A stretch of 64,000 bases of DNA from Candidatus Flexifilum breve (GCA_016717205.1 JADKGC010000017.1:15088-79087), one strand, 5' to 3'. Positions 52,654 through 62,166 are shown, numbered from the stretch's first letter. Notes: generated by a model from the letters alone, not told the origin. Made by a program: numbers and translations.

Positions 52654-53268
52654 CTAATCCCCGTAACACGCGACCCCATCGCCATCCCGATCTAAATCAG
52701 GATACCGCGCCGCCTCTTCCGCGCTCAACCTCATTGCCACCGCCGTTGTACAATTCCCCGGCACAACCTGCGCCTGCGTCGCCACAGGCCGCGCATCGAC
52801 CGCTGGCAGCATCGTCGGCACTGGCGGCTGCGTCGCGCTGATCTGCGTGGCGATTTGCTCCAGAGCCACCCCATTCCACGCTCCACCGCGCCACAGATAC
52901 GACTGCGGCACGTTCACCCCATCATTGAGCACCACGCTGAAATCTTCAACGGTCCCATGCCGCTGCGCCACTTCCAGCAGCGCCTCGGCGAACGGCTGCG
53001 CGGCATACCCCGCCAGCACGTCGATTTCCATGTACACAATCCCGCCGGTGCTGATCACCACGCCCACCCCGCGCACGCCCACCAGCGCCGTCACTTCCGC
53101 CTCCAATGGGGTGAGCGTGCTTTCTCCCCTCTCCGCTCGGAGAGGGGCCGGGGGTGAGGCCGTCTCTATCAGGGGTGAGGTTGAATCTTTCCCGATCTCC
53201 GCCATGACCGCCAGCCCCACGACGATCCCCGCCACCACGATCAGCCGTGCTCGTCCCCGTTTCATCAT
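52654..53268 (-). CDS. membrane-anchored Excalibur-domain protein with repeat insert
   Basis: A 204-residue protein. A membrane helix at about residues 6-22 (RLIVVAGIVVGLAVMAEIG) is followed by the translated palindromic repeat (ASPPAPLRAERGES). The C-terminus CTTAVAMRLSAEEAARYPDLDRDGDGVACY is an Excalibur calcium-binding loop (D-x-D-x-D-G-x-x-C). Excalibur domains occur in extracellular nuclease-like and wall proteins. It is probably exported and may help lysis or alter the lysogen surface. Confidence 0.68.
   Translation of the reverse strand: MMKRGRARLIVVAGIVVGLAVMAEIGKDSTSPLIETASPPAPLRAERGESTLTPLEAEVTALVGVRGVGVVISTGGIVYMEIDVLAGYAAQPFAEALLEVAQRHGTVEDFSVVLNDGVNVPQSYLWRGGAWNGVALEQIATQISATQPPVPTMLPAVDARPVATQAQVVPGNCTTAVAMRLSAEEAARYPDLDRDGDGVACYGD
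53124..53160 (-). repeat. palindromic repeat inside the Excalibur gene
   Basis: Full copy in the gene's sense direction, read as SPPAPLRAERGES. A partial copy of its outer half (GGGGTGAGG) follows at about 53171-53180. Confidence 0.85.
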
Positions 53269-53282
53269 CCGCTCCCCACAAC

Positions 53283-53305
53283 AAAAAACCCGGCATCTAC
53301 CGGGT
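53283..53305 (-). terminator. intrinsic terminator on the minus strand
   Basis: Stem ACCCGG/CCGGGT (53288-53293/53300-53305), followed by a six-base T-run on the minus strand. It separates the membrane-protein pair from the Excalibur gene. Confidence 0.75.
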
Positions 53306-53322
53306 ATCATACTAGATCTTGT

Positions 53323-53359
53323 CTCCCCTCTCCCTTGGGAGAGGGGCCGGGGGTGAGGC
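53323..53359 (-). repeat. palindromic repeat, minus orientation
   Basis: Full copy that begins at the stop codon (TAG, 53359-53361) of the next gene. Confidence 0.85.
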
Positions 53360-53676
53360 TACCCCACCGCCTGCGCCGTCGTCGTCGGCAGTGCTGGCCG
53401 TTTCAGCACCAGCGTCCCCGCCGCATCCCTATCAGCTTCAAAGCCGTTGCTTTTCGCCCACGCGAGAACCGCCTCATCATCCCACGCCGCCGGCGTGATG
53501 CGCGCCCCGGAATACAGCAGCCGGATGATGACTTCCAGCTTGTCCAGCGTCCCCGCCGGGTGTTGATTCGCCGAGGTCTTCACCGACCGATCCGACACGA
53601 GAATGAAACCCGTCACCAGCACCATAATCAGCACGATCAGCGCGCCAATCACCCAGTAGATTACATCCATGTTCAT
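53359..53676 (-). CDS. small membrane protein, possible holin
   Basis: A 105-residue protein with one N-terminal helix (VIYWVIGALIVLIMVLVTGFIL) and a soluble C-terminus (WDDEAVLAWAKSNGFEADRD). GGAGGGCGG precedes the ATG at 53676, which overlaps the stop of the upstream gene. A holin or lysis-accessory role is a guess from position and shape. Confidence 0.55.
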   Translation of the reverse strand: MNMDVIYWVIGALIVLIMVLVTGFILVSDRSVKTSANQHPAGTLDKLEVIIRLLYSGARITPAAWDDEAVLAWAKSNGFEADRDAAGTLVLKRPALPTTTAQAVG

Positions 53677-54086
53677 AGTCCGCCCTCCATCAGGCTCACA
53701 AGTATCCACCACATGCCCAACACCCCGCCCAGCATCACAATGAACGGCAGCCACCGCCGCAGCGCCGCCACCACCGCGATCTGACTGAAGCGTACCGCCG
53801 CCGTTTCCAGCCGCCGCCGCCGACCGATCCAGCCTTCTGCCATGTTCAGCCTGCCGACGATCTCGGCGTGCTGCTTGTCCATCTTCAATTCGATGCGCGC
53901 CATACCTTCCGTCACCACGCGCTCGACCAGCTCGCCGACCTTCAGCGCCTCGTCCGCTTTGGCCTCGACATCGTCCAGCCGCTTGCTCATGGCGTCAGTG
54001 CGCTTGCGCTGCCGCCTTTGCTCCCGTGTAATGGGCATGACTGACGCATTGATCATCGCTTGTACTTCCGCTTTATCGACCGTCAC
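53673..54086 (-). CDS. coiled-coil membrane protein, possible holin/XhlA-like
   Basis: A 137-residue protein from a GTG at 54086 after AAAGGGGG. The coiled coil (KRLDDVEAKADEALKVGELVERVV, then KMDKQHAEIVGRL) is followed by a C-terminal membrane helix (FIVMLGGVLGMWWILVSLM). The layout resembles XhlA/BhlA lysis proteins. Translationally coupled to the next membrane protein (ATGA). Confidence 0.55.
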   Translation of the reverse strand: MTVDKAEVQAMINASVMPITREQRRQRKRTDAMSKRLDDVEAKADEALKVGELVERVVTEGMARIELKMDKQHAEIVGRLNMAEGWIGRRRRLETAAVRFSQIAVVAALRRWLPFIVMLGGVLGMWWILVSLMEGGL

Positions 54087-54278
54087 GTCGCGCCCCCTTT
54101 CTGTCGCATAGTCCGCCCCCCAGCGTGTTAGTGCAGGCCGCACCCCGATCACGCTGGGGAGCCTCGAGGCGCGTCCTGCACGCTCAATTATCACCCCATT
54201 TTGCCGTATTTCCGCGCGCCTAACGCACGGTTGCTAGAAACCCGCTTATTCAAACCGTAAATTCACGCCTTGCTCGAA

Positions 54279-55172
54279 TTACGCTGCGCTCAGCGCGCCC
54301 AGTGTGACCTCCGACCCGGCGAATGCATTGTAACCCGTCGCCGTCTGATACGTGCTGCTGGTCAGGTCCGTGTCGCGCTGCGTCCAGTTTGCGCCGCTGT
54401 CCGCCGTGGTATACATGCGGATCGTGGTACCGTTCGCATAGAAGCGCAGCCCGTTGGTCGATCCCACATTCGACGCCGTTTTCTGCTGCGTCCGCGTGTG
54501 CGACGCAACCGAGTACAGGGTGACGTTCCACTGCGATCCCGTGTATTCGAGCATCACGCGCCAATAGTTACCGCTGCTAAACGAACTGATGCGTCCCAAC
54601 AGGAACACGCGATCATCCGCCAGCGGCGTAACGGGCAGCGTGTACAAAAACGTGATGTCCATATCCGCCGACGGCGCTGTTTGTTCAGCAGGAATCGTCA
54701 GCTCTTTAACACCCCAGTCGTCACTTGTGAAGAGCCGTGGCAGTGCGCCGCCCGGCTGAAGCGTCAAATCGGTTCCGACAGCGCGTTCAACCCGCCGCAC
54801 GGAACGCACAGACGACAACGGCGAGACGGGCACAGCGCCGCCGCTCACTATATCCATGCGCCCACCCGTGTACGCGGTCATCGATCCGCGTGTTTCATAC
54901 CATTTTCCCGCCGTATATACCGTTTGGCGAAGCAGCACGAAGACTGCGGATCCGCTGTTATTCCACGTCGCTGCGCCCGTTCCCGGGCTGCCGTCCGGCG
55001 CCGTCTCGGTGATTGTCGCCGTGCTCCCGTTGTCATTGAGCTTTGTCCAGCCATTTAGCCCGTCGCTGAAATCACCATTCACCAGCAGTTCCGGGCCGAA
55101 ACTCTGCACGGGAATATACAACCCGCTCGCCGGGCTCTTGAAAAACGCCTCATGCTTGATTAATCGGCTCAT
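54279..55172 (-). CDS. lectin-like phage tail/adhesion protein
   Basis: A 297-residue beta-rich protein. After a short N-terminus comes a carbohydrate-binding-type domain (LLVNGDFSDGLNGWTKLND), then a concanavalin-like fold with YWRVMLEYTGSQWNVTLYSV and TADSGANWTQ. Such proteins form host-recognition tips of tails. The start overlaps the upstream stop. The 190 bases to the next gene hold no frame I can support, but do hold half of the repeat noted at 54221-54240. Confidence 0.6.
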   Translation of the reverse strand: MSRLIKHEAFFKSPASGLYIPVQSFGPELLVNGDFSDGLNGWTKLNDNGSTATITETAPDGSPGTGAATWNNSGSAVFVLLRQTVYTAGKWYETRGSMTAYTGGRMDIVSGGAVPVSPLSSVRSVRRVERAVGTDLTLQPGGALPRLFTSDDWGVKELTIPAEQTAPSADMDITFLYTLPVTPLADDRVFLLGRISSFSSGNYWRVMLEYTGSQWNVTLYSVASHTRTQQKTASNVGSTNGLRFYANGTTIRMYTTADSGANWTQRDTDLTSSTYQTATGYNAFAGSEVTLGALSAA

Positions 55173-55618
55173 CGTGTGATCGCCTCTCTCAGTGCCTCAA
55201 AGTCCGCCGCGCTCATCCGCACCGCCGCGCACGGATGCGTCCCATAATGCTCGCCCTGTGCATCGGCATACGCCTCCACCGTGACGAACGGCAGCGCGTA
55301 ATACACCTCTGGCGTCTCTGCGCTCCACCACACGTCGAGCCACCGCTCGGCGCCATCCGCCATCATCAGTGTGAGCTGCAGCACCGGCTGCACATCCTGC
55401 GGCCAGTCAAACCCGCCATTCTCATACCCGACCCAAAACGAGTCGCTCGCGTCAATGCTCAGCACCGCGTTGATCGCCTCGGCGTCCAGCGCATAATCAA
55501 CGAATGTCCGGTCATACCCGCTGCCGCTAACGGGTACGCCGAACGCCGGACACACGTCGATTAGAATTGGGGTTTGAAGTGTTTGAAGTTGGAGGAGTAT
55601 CACAAGAAACGCCCACAT
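55169..55618 (-). CDS. exported phage protein of unknown function
   Basis: A 149-residue protein with a short hydrophobic N-terminus (MWAFLVILLQLQTLQTPILI) that looks like a signal or anchor, then a beta-rich domain with many Trp and Tyr residues (WVGYENGGFDWPQDV, WLDVWWSAETPEVYYALP). The frame also offers a GTG at 55621. No family recognised. It sits between tail-type genes. Confidence 0.5.
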   Translation of the reverse strand: MWAFLVILLQLQTLQTPILIDVCPAFGVPVSGSGYDRTFVDYALDAEAINAVLSIDASDSFWVGYENGGFDWPQDVQPVLQLTLMMADGAERWLDVWWSAETPEVYYALPFVTVEAYADAQGEHYGTHPCAAVRMSAADFEALREAITR

Positions 55619-55620
55619 CA

Positions 55621-55694
55621 CCCGGTGACTCCGTTCGCTAAAGTCACCTCCACCTTAGCGCCGTGTCACCGGATTAACGCGCAGTTGCTAGAAA
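55621..55694 (-). promoter_or_regulatory. nested inverted repeats and a 20-base repeat
   Basis: CCGGTGAC...GTCACCGG encloses GCTAA...TTAGC just upstream of the 55.6-kb gene. TAACGCGCAGTTGCTAGAAA (55675-55694) nearly repeats 54221-54240, upstream of another minus-strand gene. Possible regulatory site. Confidence 0.4.
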
Positions 55695-55704
55695 GCATCT
55701 TGTC

Positions 55705-56469
55705 TTAGCCGCTGGCCACCACTTCCCACTGTGACGGAAACACGCGCAGTCCCCACAGCGGCAGCCCCGCGCGCAGTTCTGGCACGCTGTATTCATTCTG
55801 GATATGTGCCCGGTACACCGCGCCCGCCTGCCTATCCAGTATCGGCGTATAGAATTCGCGGTACACGCGGTCATCCCCTGCGAGCATCCTGTCGACGCTG
55901 GTGCTCACCCACACATTTGATGTGCTGTCAAACACTTCCCACGCGCCGTCAATCTGCACTTCGATCAGCCCATGCCAACCGCCGTCAATGACGATATTGC
56001 GCCATGTCAGTCCCAACCCGCCATACACCTGGCTCTGCGCCAGCGAATACACGCCGCAATGCGCGGTGGGTGCATTGACAAAATCAAGCAATGTCTCCGG
56101 CATAGTCTCAACAAAATTGTACGGGACGGCCAGATGCACGATATACATGCCAAACAAAGCGCGTCGCCGGGCCTCGTTTTGCTCACGAAACACCCCGGCC
56201 AGCCGATCGGCCTGCTCATCGTAGTACGCGCGGATCGTCGTCGCGGCGGCTGCATCATTTGGTGCATCGCCCACAATGTCGCGCAGCGCAGCCACGTCTA
56301 GCGGTGGTTCGCCCGACAAAATACGCGCGTCAAACGATACGCCCGCCCACGTGTTATCGCTCTGAATTTGCATATTCTGATTCAGCACCGCTGCGCTGAG
56401 CATCAGCCCCGAGATAAACGCCAGCGTTACGATCGAATACTGTCTAAATCGTCGCTTCATGGAATCCAT
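55705..56469 (-). CDS. membrane-anchored transglutaminase-like protein
   Basis: A 254-residue protein from the ATG at 56469 (an ATG at 56460 also fits). The N-terminal helix SIVTLAFISGLMLSAAVL is followed by a transglutaminase-like fold: Cys in HCGVYSLAQSQ, His in GGWHGLIEVQ, Asp in EVFDSTSN. The triad suggests a protease, amidase or crosslinker acting outside the membrane. It is unusual among tail genes, and its AT-richer upstream region (56480-56550) may carry its own promoter. It may be a lysogen-expressed cargo gene. Confidence 0.65.
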   Translation of the reverse strand: MDSMKRRFRQYSIVTLAFISGLMLSAAVLNQNMQIQSDNTWAGVSFDARILSGEPPLDVAALRDIVGDAPNDAAAATTIRAYYDEQADRLAGVFREQNEARRRALFGMYIVHLAVPYNFVETMPETLLDFVNAPTAHCGVYSLAQSQVYGGLGLTWRNIVIDGGWHGLIEVQIDGAWEVFDSTSNVWVSTSVDRMLAGDDRVYREFYTPILDRQAGAVYRAHIQNEYSVPELRAGLPLWGLRVFPSQWEVVASG

Positions 56470-56549
56470 GACTTCTACTATGCACAATAACATATTAACA
56501 GATGTTGCAGGTGAATGTTTTGTTTTGTATAGTATTTTGAGGACATTCG

Positions 56550-56660
56550 TCACCAGTTCCGAGCAATCATAATGCCCACCACCAGGCCGATCAGCCAGCC
56601 ACTCATCAGTGCCACAAACACCAGCAGCCACAGAAACCGCTTTATTTTCCGTGTGATCAT
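56550..56660 (-). CDS. 36-residue single-helix membrane protein
   Basis: MITRKIKRFLWLLVFVALMS... has a basic start and one long membrane helix. GGGGTGCGG precedes the ATG. Small membrane peptides are common in phage lysis regions; the role is unknown. Confidence 0.5.
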   Translation of the reverse strand: MITRKIKRFLWLLVFVALMSGWLIGLVVGIMIARNW

Positions 56661-56730
56661 GTCCGCACCCCGTTGAGCTATCCACACTCCCCGTTGTACG
56701 CCTGACCACCCTCCCCTAACGCGCTTGCGC

Positions 56731-57156
56731 TTACACCAGTCGCCGCACCGCTTTGATCAGCCGCTCGATCGCTTCTAATTCGCGCTTTTCAGCGTTGAGC
56801 GTGTCATCCTCCGCCGTCAGCAGCCGCCCGATGATCTGTCGCTGCTGTGCCGCCGTTGCGCTCGGCAGGAGCGCGAGATCAGACGTGATCGTCGTGCGCC
56901 GCGTGTCGATCGCGGTTTGCCGCGCCGTGATCGCGCTCTTGTCAGCGGTTGCCGCTGATGCCTCGACTGCCGCCGCCGCTTCTTCCTGCTGATAGATCGC
57001 CCATTCCGCGTCGCATTCCGCCTGCGTGGGTTTCGTAGTGTTTGGGTCGCGCCATTCGCCAATTGAGGCGTAATCGGCATCACTATCGCCTATCCACTCA
57101 TAAGCGCTGTTGGGTCGAAGTCGCCAGATCATTAACCGATAGTCCGTCATGATCAT
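56731..57156 (-). CDS. tail-fibre assembly/accessory-like protein
   Basis: A 141-residue protein. The N-terminal part (YRLMIWRLRPNSAYEWIGDSDADYASIGEWRDP) looks like the small domain found in tail-fibre-associated proteins; the rest is a long Ala-rich coiled coil. Its ATG overlaps the upstream tail gene stop (ATGA). It is likely a trimeric appendage or chaperone of the tail protein. Confidence 0.5.
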   Translation of the reverse strand: MIMTDYRLMIWRLRPNSAYEWIGDSDADYASIGEWRDPNTTKPTQAECDAEWAIYQQEEAAAAVEASAATADKSAITARQTAIDTRRTTITSDLALLPSATAAQQRQIIGRLLTAEDDTLNAEKRELEAIERLIKAVRRLV

Positions 57157-58658
57157 TCCTTTTCCAGACGCACAGTCGTGTAGACTTCCGTCGTAAAATT
57201 GGACGCCACGCCAAACCCGTTACTTGCGAATGTAGTCTGGCATCGATGCTGAATCTCGAACGTCTTTGAGGACGCGATTGTAAAGCGTCCCTCGATAATC
57301 GACCGGGTAGCGGTTGCGTCGGCATCGGCGGCGGTTGTATATTCCGATGTTCCGACGATTGTCGTTGTTGTGTCCGTTATGTTTTGGAGACGCGCTTGAT
57401 GCCTCCGGCAGTATGCTGCCGGGACGCTGGCATAAATGCGATACGTCCCCGCCGCTAACGTGAACTGATTGCTGCCGAGTGTGCAGTGATTCCCCGTATC
57501 GACGGCTTCCGTATTCAGATCCCGCGTTCGCCATGCCCCTGATGTAAATGTGCCGCCGCCCGTGTTCTGCGTCTTTTCATCTCTCAGGACGATCAGCGCC
57601 AGCGCTCCCCCACTGCCGCTGCTCGCCGCCCACTTGATGCCCTCGGGCTGCGCGCTGTCCGCCGTCAGCACGTGACCATCCGTGCCCACCGGCAGCCGCG
57701 TCTCTGCCGATGATGTGCGCGTGAGGACATCGCCCTTAGTCGTCAGCGTCGCCGATCCGGTGGTGCTCAAATTCTTCCACACCGCCGCGCCTGCCGTGCC
57801 ATCGGTGCACATGTACACCACGTCACCGGTCACATCCACCCACAGCGACCCCACGCCATACCCGTCGTCGATGTCGTCGCCCACGCCCGGCGCAGCCGTC
57901 GCCGTGTAATTCGATTTTGGCTTTGTCTCGCCGCGGTTCGTCAGGTCGAGGATATCGCTGACGTCGATGCTCGTCTCGCCGTTGGCCACGTTGACCGCGG
58001 CGCGCCAGTCCACATCCGGGTACAGGTTGATCACCGCGTTTACGTCGCTTTCGGGGAATGGGGTGAAACCCACGCTCCGGTCCGTGCTCAGCGCCTGCGT
58101 GATCGCGTTCGTCTTCGTGTTGATACCCACCAGCACCCACGCGCGCTTGCCGCTGTTGCTCGTCGGCGTCAGCGTGATCGTGTCTGTCCCCGGCCACCAC
58201 CCGCCCCGGTGCCGATACGCCGTGATGCGCACCACCAGCCCGCCGAGCGCATTCCCCGCCGCATTGACGAGGCTCAGCTCGCCCCCGGCCTTGTTCGTGT
58301 AGCCCGCTGGCGGCTGCTGCTGGGGTGGCTGCTGCGCTTGTGGCGTGCTGTTGCCATACAACCGCGCCGCCTGCGCTGGCACCGCCGTCTTGATGACCAG
58401 CATGCCGTCGACGCGCTCCATCTCCACCTCGACCGCCGGGTCTAGGTTCGTGTTCATGGCGATGGCAATGGCGATCGAGCCATCCACCGCATCCGTCAGC
58501 CGCACGTACACCCACCCCGGCGCATACCCGGTATAGATCGTATACGTCCCGTTGCCGTTAGGGCGCCCCACAAACCCCTTGATCGTTTCGCGCTTTTTGG
58601 CTTGCGCGAATATTCTTTCTATTGCCCCACGCGCGCGCGCGTCCGCATTCTCTGCCAT
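57153..58658 (-). CDS. phage tail fibre/baseplate protein
   Basis: A 501-residue protein from the ATG at 58658 after GGGGGATAAG. The N-terminal helical segment anchors a beta domain. The middle has LWVDVTGDVVYMCTDGTAGAAVWKNLS, a stretch common in tail fibres. The C-terminal knob resembles collagen/TNF-like phage tips (FTLAAGTYRIYASVPAAYC, RRHQARLQNIT). It overlaps the next gene by four bases. Confidence 0.65.
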   Translation of the reverse strand: MAENADARARGAIERIFAQAKKRETIKGFVGRPNGNGTYTIYTGYAPGWVYVRLTDAVDGSIAIAIAMNTNLDPAVEVEMERVDGMLVIKTAVPAQAARLYGNSTPQAQQPPQQQPPAGYTNKAGGELSLVNAAGNALGGLVVRITAYRHRGGWWPGTDTITLTPTSNSGKRAWVLVGINTKTNAITQALSTDRSVGFTPFPESDVNAVINLYPDVDWRAAVNVANGETSIDVSDILDLTNRGETKPKSNYTATAAPGVGDDIDDGYGVGSLWVDVTGDVVYMCTDGTAGAAVWKNLSTTGSATLTTKGDVLTRTSSAETRLPVGTDGHVLTADSAQPEGIKWAASSGSGGALALIVLRDEKTQNTGGGTFTSGAWRTRDLNTEAVDTGNHCTLGSNQFTLAAGTYRIYASVPAAYCRRHQARLQNITDTTTTIVGTSEYTTAADADATATRSIIEGRFTIASSKTFEIQHRCQTTFASNGFGVASNFTTEVYTTVRLEKE

Positions 58659-58659
58659 C

Positions 58660-61600
58660 TTATCCCCCGCAGATCCCGACGATCGACCCCGCCCCGCTGA
58701 TCGTCGTCTCATACACAGCCCACGCGCCGCCTTCGTACCGCGCAATTGCAAACCGCCCGCCGACGCCATACAGGAAGATCAGCCCGGTCGACACGTAGTA
58801 GCCGCCATTCCACAACGGCACGCCGCCCGGGTCGTCGCCATGTCGATCACCGTGTTCCACACAATCGACCCCGCCGCATCCAGCCCATTGAACGTTTGCA
58901 GCACGGCCCACTTGCCCGTCAAACCCGTGTTGGTTTGCCCGATGATCATCACGCAGGCCGGGTTATCATCTGCCACGCTGATCCCGCGCTGCGCCCCGGC
59001 TGAGACCACGCCGAAAATGTCCGATCCGATTTGTGGGCTGATGTCCTCGGCGCGTCGATCCGATGATGCGATACAGCCGCTCACTATTCGGGCTGCTGCC
59101 GCTGTGCTCGCCAAAAACACCACATCATCCGGGCGCCCCAGCGGTCGCACGATGCACCGCGCATTGTAGCGGTCAATGCTGTAGCCGCTCGTCGACTTCT
59201 GCGCCCACGTCGCGCCCTTGTCGCTGCTCTCATAAAAATCCGCACCCGGCGGCGATGCTGTGCTGGTGTGACAGCTTGTCAGCCACTTGCCATTCCCACG
59301 CGGGTCAGCATACAGTCCATTCGCCCAGTTCGGCGTCGTGTTGAGGTAGTTGGTATCATAGTGCGTCGTCAGCCCGGTTGACGCTGACCACGTCGTGCCG
59401 CCATCGTCGGTGTAATGCGCCGCCGATCCTGCGCTGTCCCGGTAATGCATGACCACCGCATTATCTGGATCGCCACGCTCGACCTGCAGCTGCACCTGCG
59501 CCGTATTCGTCGCCGTGAAGCTTTGCGCCGTGCCTAGCGTCTGCGCACCGAAAATATCGTCAATAGTCCGCACTTGGCTGGTCGTCGCCAGATACCCGTT
59601 GACTGCGCCCGTGCCATCCACGTAGTTTGGCGAGTCTGCCCGCACGGCGAACGCCGCCAGCGTCCCCGTCAGCGTCAGGCTAAAGCTTTCCACTTCCGGC
59701 GTGCCCCCGCTCAGTAAATCGAGCATCCCCGCCATCAGGTGTACCATGTTGTTCGTGCAGAACAACGCCAGATCCGCGATCAGCCCCAACCCGCTCGCCG
59801 ACCGCGTGACCGTATTGCCCGGCACCGGATACTCTGTGCTGGTCGAATAGCCCGCCGTGCTCGTCGCTGGCTGCGGATTGCGCGCCCCCGGATCGCCGTA
59901 AGTCTCTTTTTCTGCGGTCAGCATCTGCGTGCTTACCCCATTCGCCGCGTTCACGCTGATATCGACCGTGAGCGGCAGCATCTTCTGCGCGATCAGCGTC
60001 GGCCCACGATACCCCGCTTTCCCGCTTGTCGCTGTCACCGTGATCCACGTCATGTCCGCTGGCTCTATATCCGCGTCGACCCCGTGCCCCAGCTCCATCT
60101 GATACGCCGGATCGCCGCACAACCGCGCGTAATCGTGCCCTACCCGTGCGTCGCTCTCCGTCTGCGACTGCGCGATCTCCCGCGCATTCGTCGACTCGCC
60201 CATGCCCTGCCCGGCCACCTCGCCCGGCGCAATGCTGTACACATCGGGGAACGGGCTCAGCCCGCCGCTGCGCAGCGTCGACGCATACCCACTGCTGATC
60301 ACCGCGTTCTGTGACTTCAGCGCGCCCGTCGTCGGCCTCGCCCGCGTCAACCAGCTCAACCGCTTCCAGTCCGCCTCGGTGATCGCCCTTTGCACGGTGG
60401 CCGTGCGGCTCCCGCTGTCCTGCCGCATCGGGTCGATCTTCAGTTGCAGCTTGCCCTTGCTGTTGCACGTCAGGCGATACCCCATCGCCCGCGCCAGCGC
60501 GTCACACACGCCGTACATATTCCCGCCGGTGACGCTCCAGCTCATGACCGGGTACGCCGCACTGCCGCTCAACCCCGTCAGCGCCCAGTCGGTCAACGCC
60601 AGCGCCGTGCTCTCAAACGCCAGCAGGCGATGCATCATCCGTTCCGGGTTACACCCCACCATGTGCAGCCAGCTTGCTTGACTCGCCTCATTCTCAAACA
60701 CCGCCGCCAGCGCCTTGACCTGCGCCAGCTTCCCCGCCACGTCGACCGCCTGGATCGTCGTCCCTTTGTCCGTCAGCACCATCGACGCTTGAGCGAAACT
60801 TGTTTCTATATCCAGCCATCCGGCGAAGCGCTGCGTATACGTGACCGTGCTGCCCCGCGTCTCCCGCATCAGCAGCATGACGACCGTGCCCGGCAGGTAA
60901 TTCGCCGGGTCGAGCCGTTCCTTGAGGTCACACGTCAGCGTCTGCCCTTCCGCAGTTCGCCGCAGCTTGATATTGTTCGCCCGGATGATCGCCGGGCTGC
61001 TCGGGTCGAGCGCCACCACCAGATACCGCCGCCGCCCCGTCGCGCCCGCGCTGGTGACACCCGTCAGCGTGACCCACCGCTTCCCCGCCGGGAACGTGGC
61101 GTCCGGCGCTTGGCTGGTCGTCGTCCCCACGGTGATCGTGCCATCGGCCATGTCCCACGTCCGGCTTGACCACATATCCGCCGCGGCCACCAGCGTTGAT
61201 CCGCCCCAGTCGAAGGCGTCGACCGTCAGCACGCCCCCGGATGTGAAGCCAATCCGCCCCAGCCCGCCGAGATCCCCCACATGCATGATCGGCGGCGGTG
61301 CTTCGCTGTACGTCAGGTCGTAATCCTTGTAGATCGTCCCGCTGGCATTGTCGAGCCGCTGCGGCTTGCGCCACACCTCATAGGCATCGACAACGGTGAT
61401 GTAGGCGTTATCCGTCAGCGTGACCTCGCCCGGCCTCGCCCCGCGCGAGCTGAAACCGATGTACAGCGTGTTACTCGTCGCCGCCTTCCTCACATACGTC
61501 CGCCCGAGGTCATACGCGCCTTCTGTCGAGCCGATCAGCACCGTCTGCCCGATCTCGATATCGCCATACGCGCCGACCGTCACCCCATCAAACGGGATCT

Positions 61601-61711
61601 CCGCCGTGGGATACGTCGCGCTGGCGAGGTTGACTCGCGCCTTAAACACAATCGTCGGCTGCAGCAGGTACACATACCCAGCGCCGATTGCGGATGACTA
61701 TCCCACGCCAC
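58660..61711 (-). CDS. large phage tail-tip protein with Asp-box repeats (frameshifted)
   Basis: About 1015 residues once corrected. The likely start is GTG at 61711, overlapping the previous stop: AWDSHPQSALG joins YVYLLQPTIVFKARV if one G is added to a GGG run near 61678. The main open frame is 58779-61673. A further shift near 58836 leads to the true end, PGGVPLWNGGYYVSTG...GSIVGICGG, at 58660. Two Asp-boxes (YTDDGGTTWS and ESSDKGATWA) indicate a sialidase-like beta-propeller. It probably forms the receptor-binding or glycan-degrading tip of the tail. Confidence 0.7.
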
Positions 61712-62076
61712 TATTTAGCCCCCATCAATGCAGCCAGCAATGCCCTTGCTCCCGCCTCTCGATAATCGGCGCCTTTCCCACCATGAACTTGCACATATTC
61801 ACCAGTAAGCGGACGCACGAGATTTGCCTCCTCGTTGCTGATATAGGTCATCTGCCAGCGCCGTTTAACGCATAGTCGGAGCTGTGCATTTGTATCAGCA
61901 TGGAATTGTGGGACATCCGCCTCAAGGCCGTTAAGTCGCCCGTGCCATATTTGGAATGTCGTATAACCAATGTCGCGCTCATCTATCCATGTTTCGACCA
62001 GTTCGAGCTCAGTCCAGCCCAACAGTTCGGCAATCGCCCGATCCAAGTCAGCACCGCTCAGTTGTGCGAAATTCAT
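61711..62076 (-). CDS. phage ABA-sandwich (DUF2591-like) protein
   Basis: A 121-residue protein from the ATG at 62076 after GGAGAG. LSGADLDRAIAELLGW at its start matches the DUF2591 phage alpha-beta sandwich. The frame is open upstream through the palindromic repeat (LTPDPSPKGEG), but the ribosome site favours the shorter start. It is of unknown role and sits between tail genes. Confidence 0.55.
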   Translation of the reverse strand: MNFAQLSGADLDRAIAELLGWTELELVETWIDERDIGYTTFQIWHGRLNGLEADVPQFHADTNAQLRLCVKRRWQMTYISNEEANLVRPLTGEYVQVHGGKGADYREAGARALLAALMGAK

Positions 62077-62097
62077 TTCTGTAAACTCTCCGTCTTG

Positions 62098-62135
62098 TCT
62101 CCCCTCTCCCTTGGGAGAGGGGTCGGGGGTGAGGC
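62098..62135 (-). repeat. palindromic repeat, minus orientation
   Basis: Full copy, with a truncated outer half repeated at about 62147-62160. Confidence 0.85.
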
Positions 62136-62166
62136 CATCTCTATCGGGCGGGGGTGAGGCCATCGC

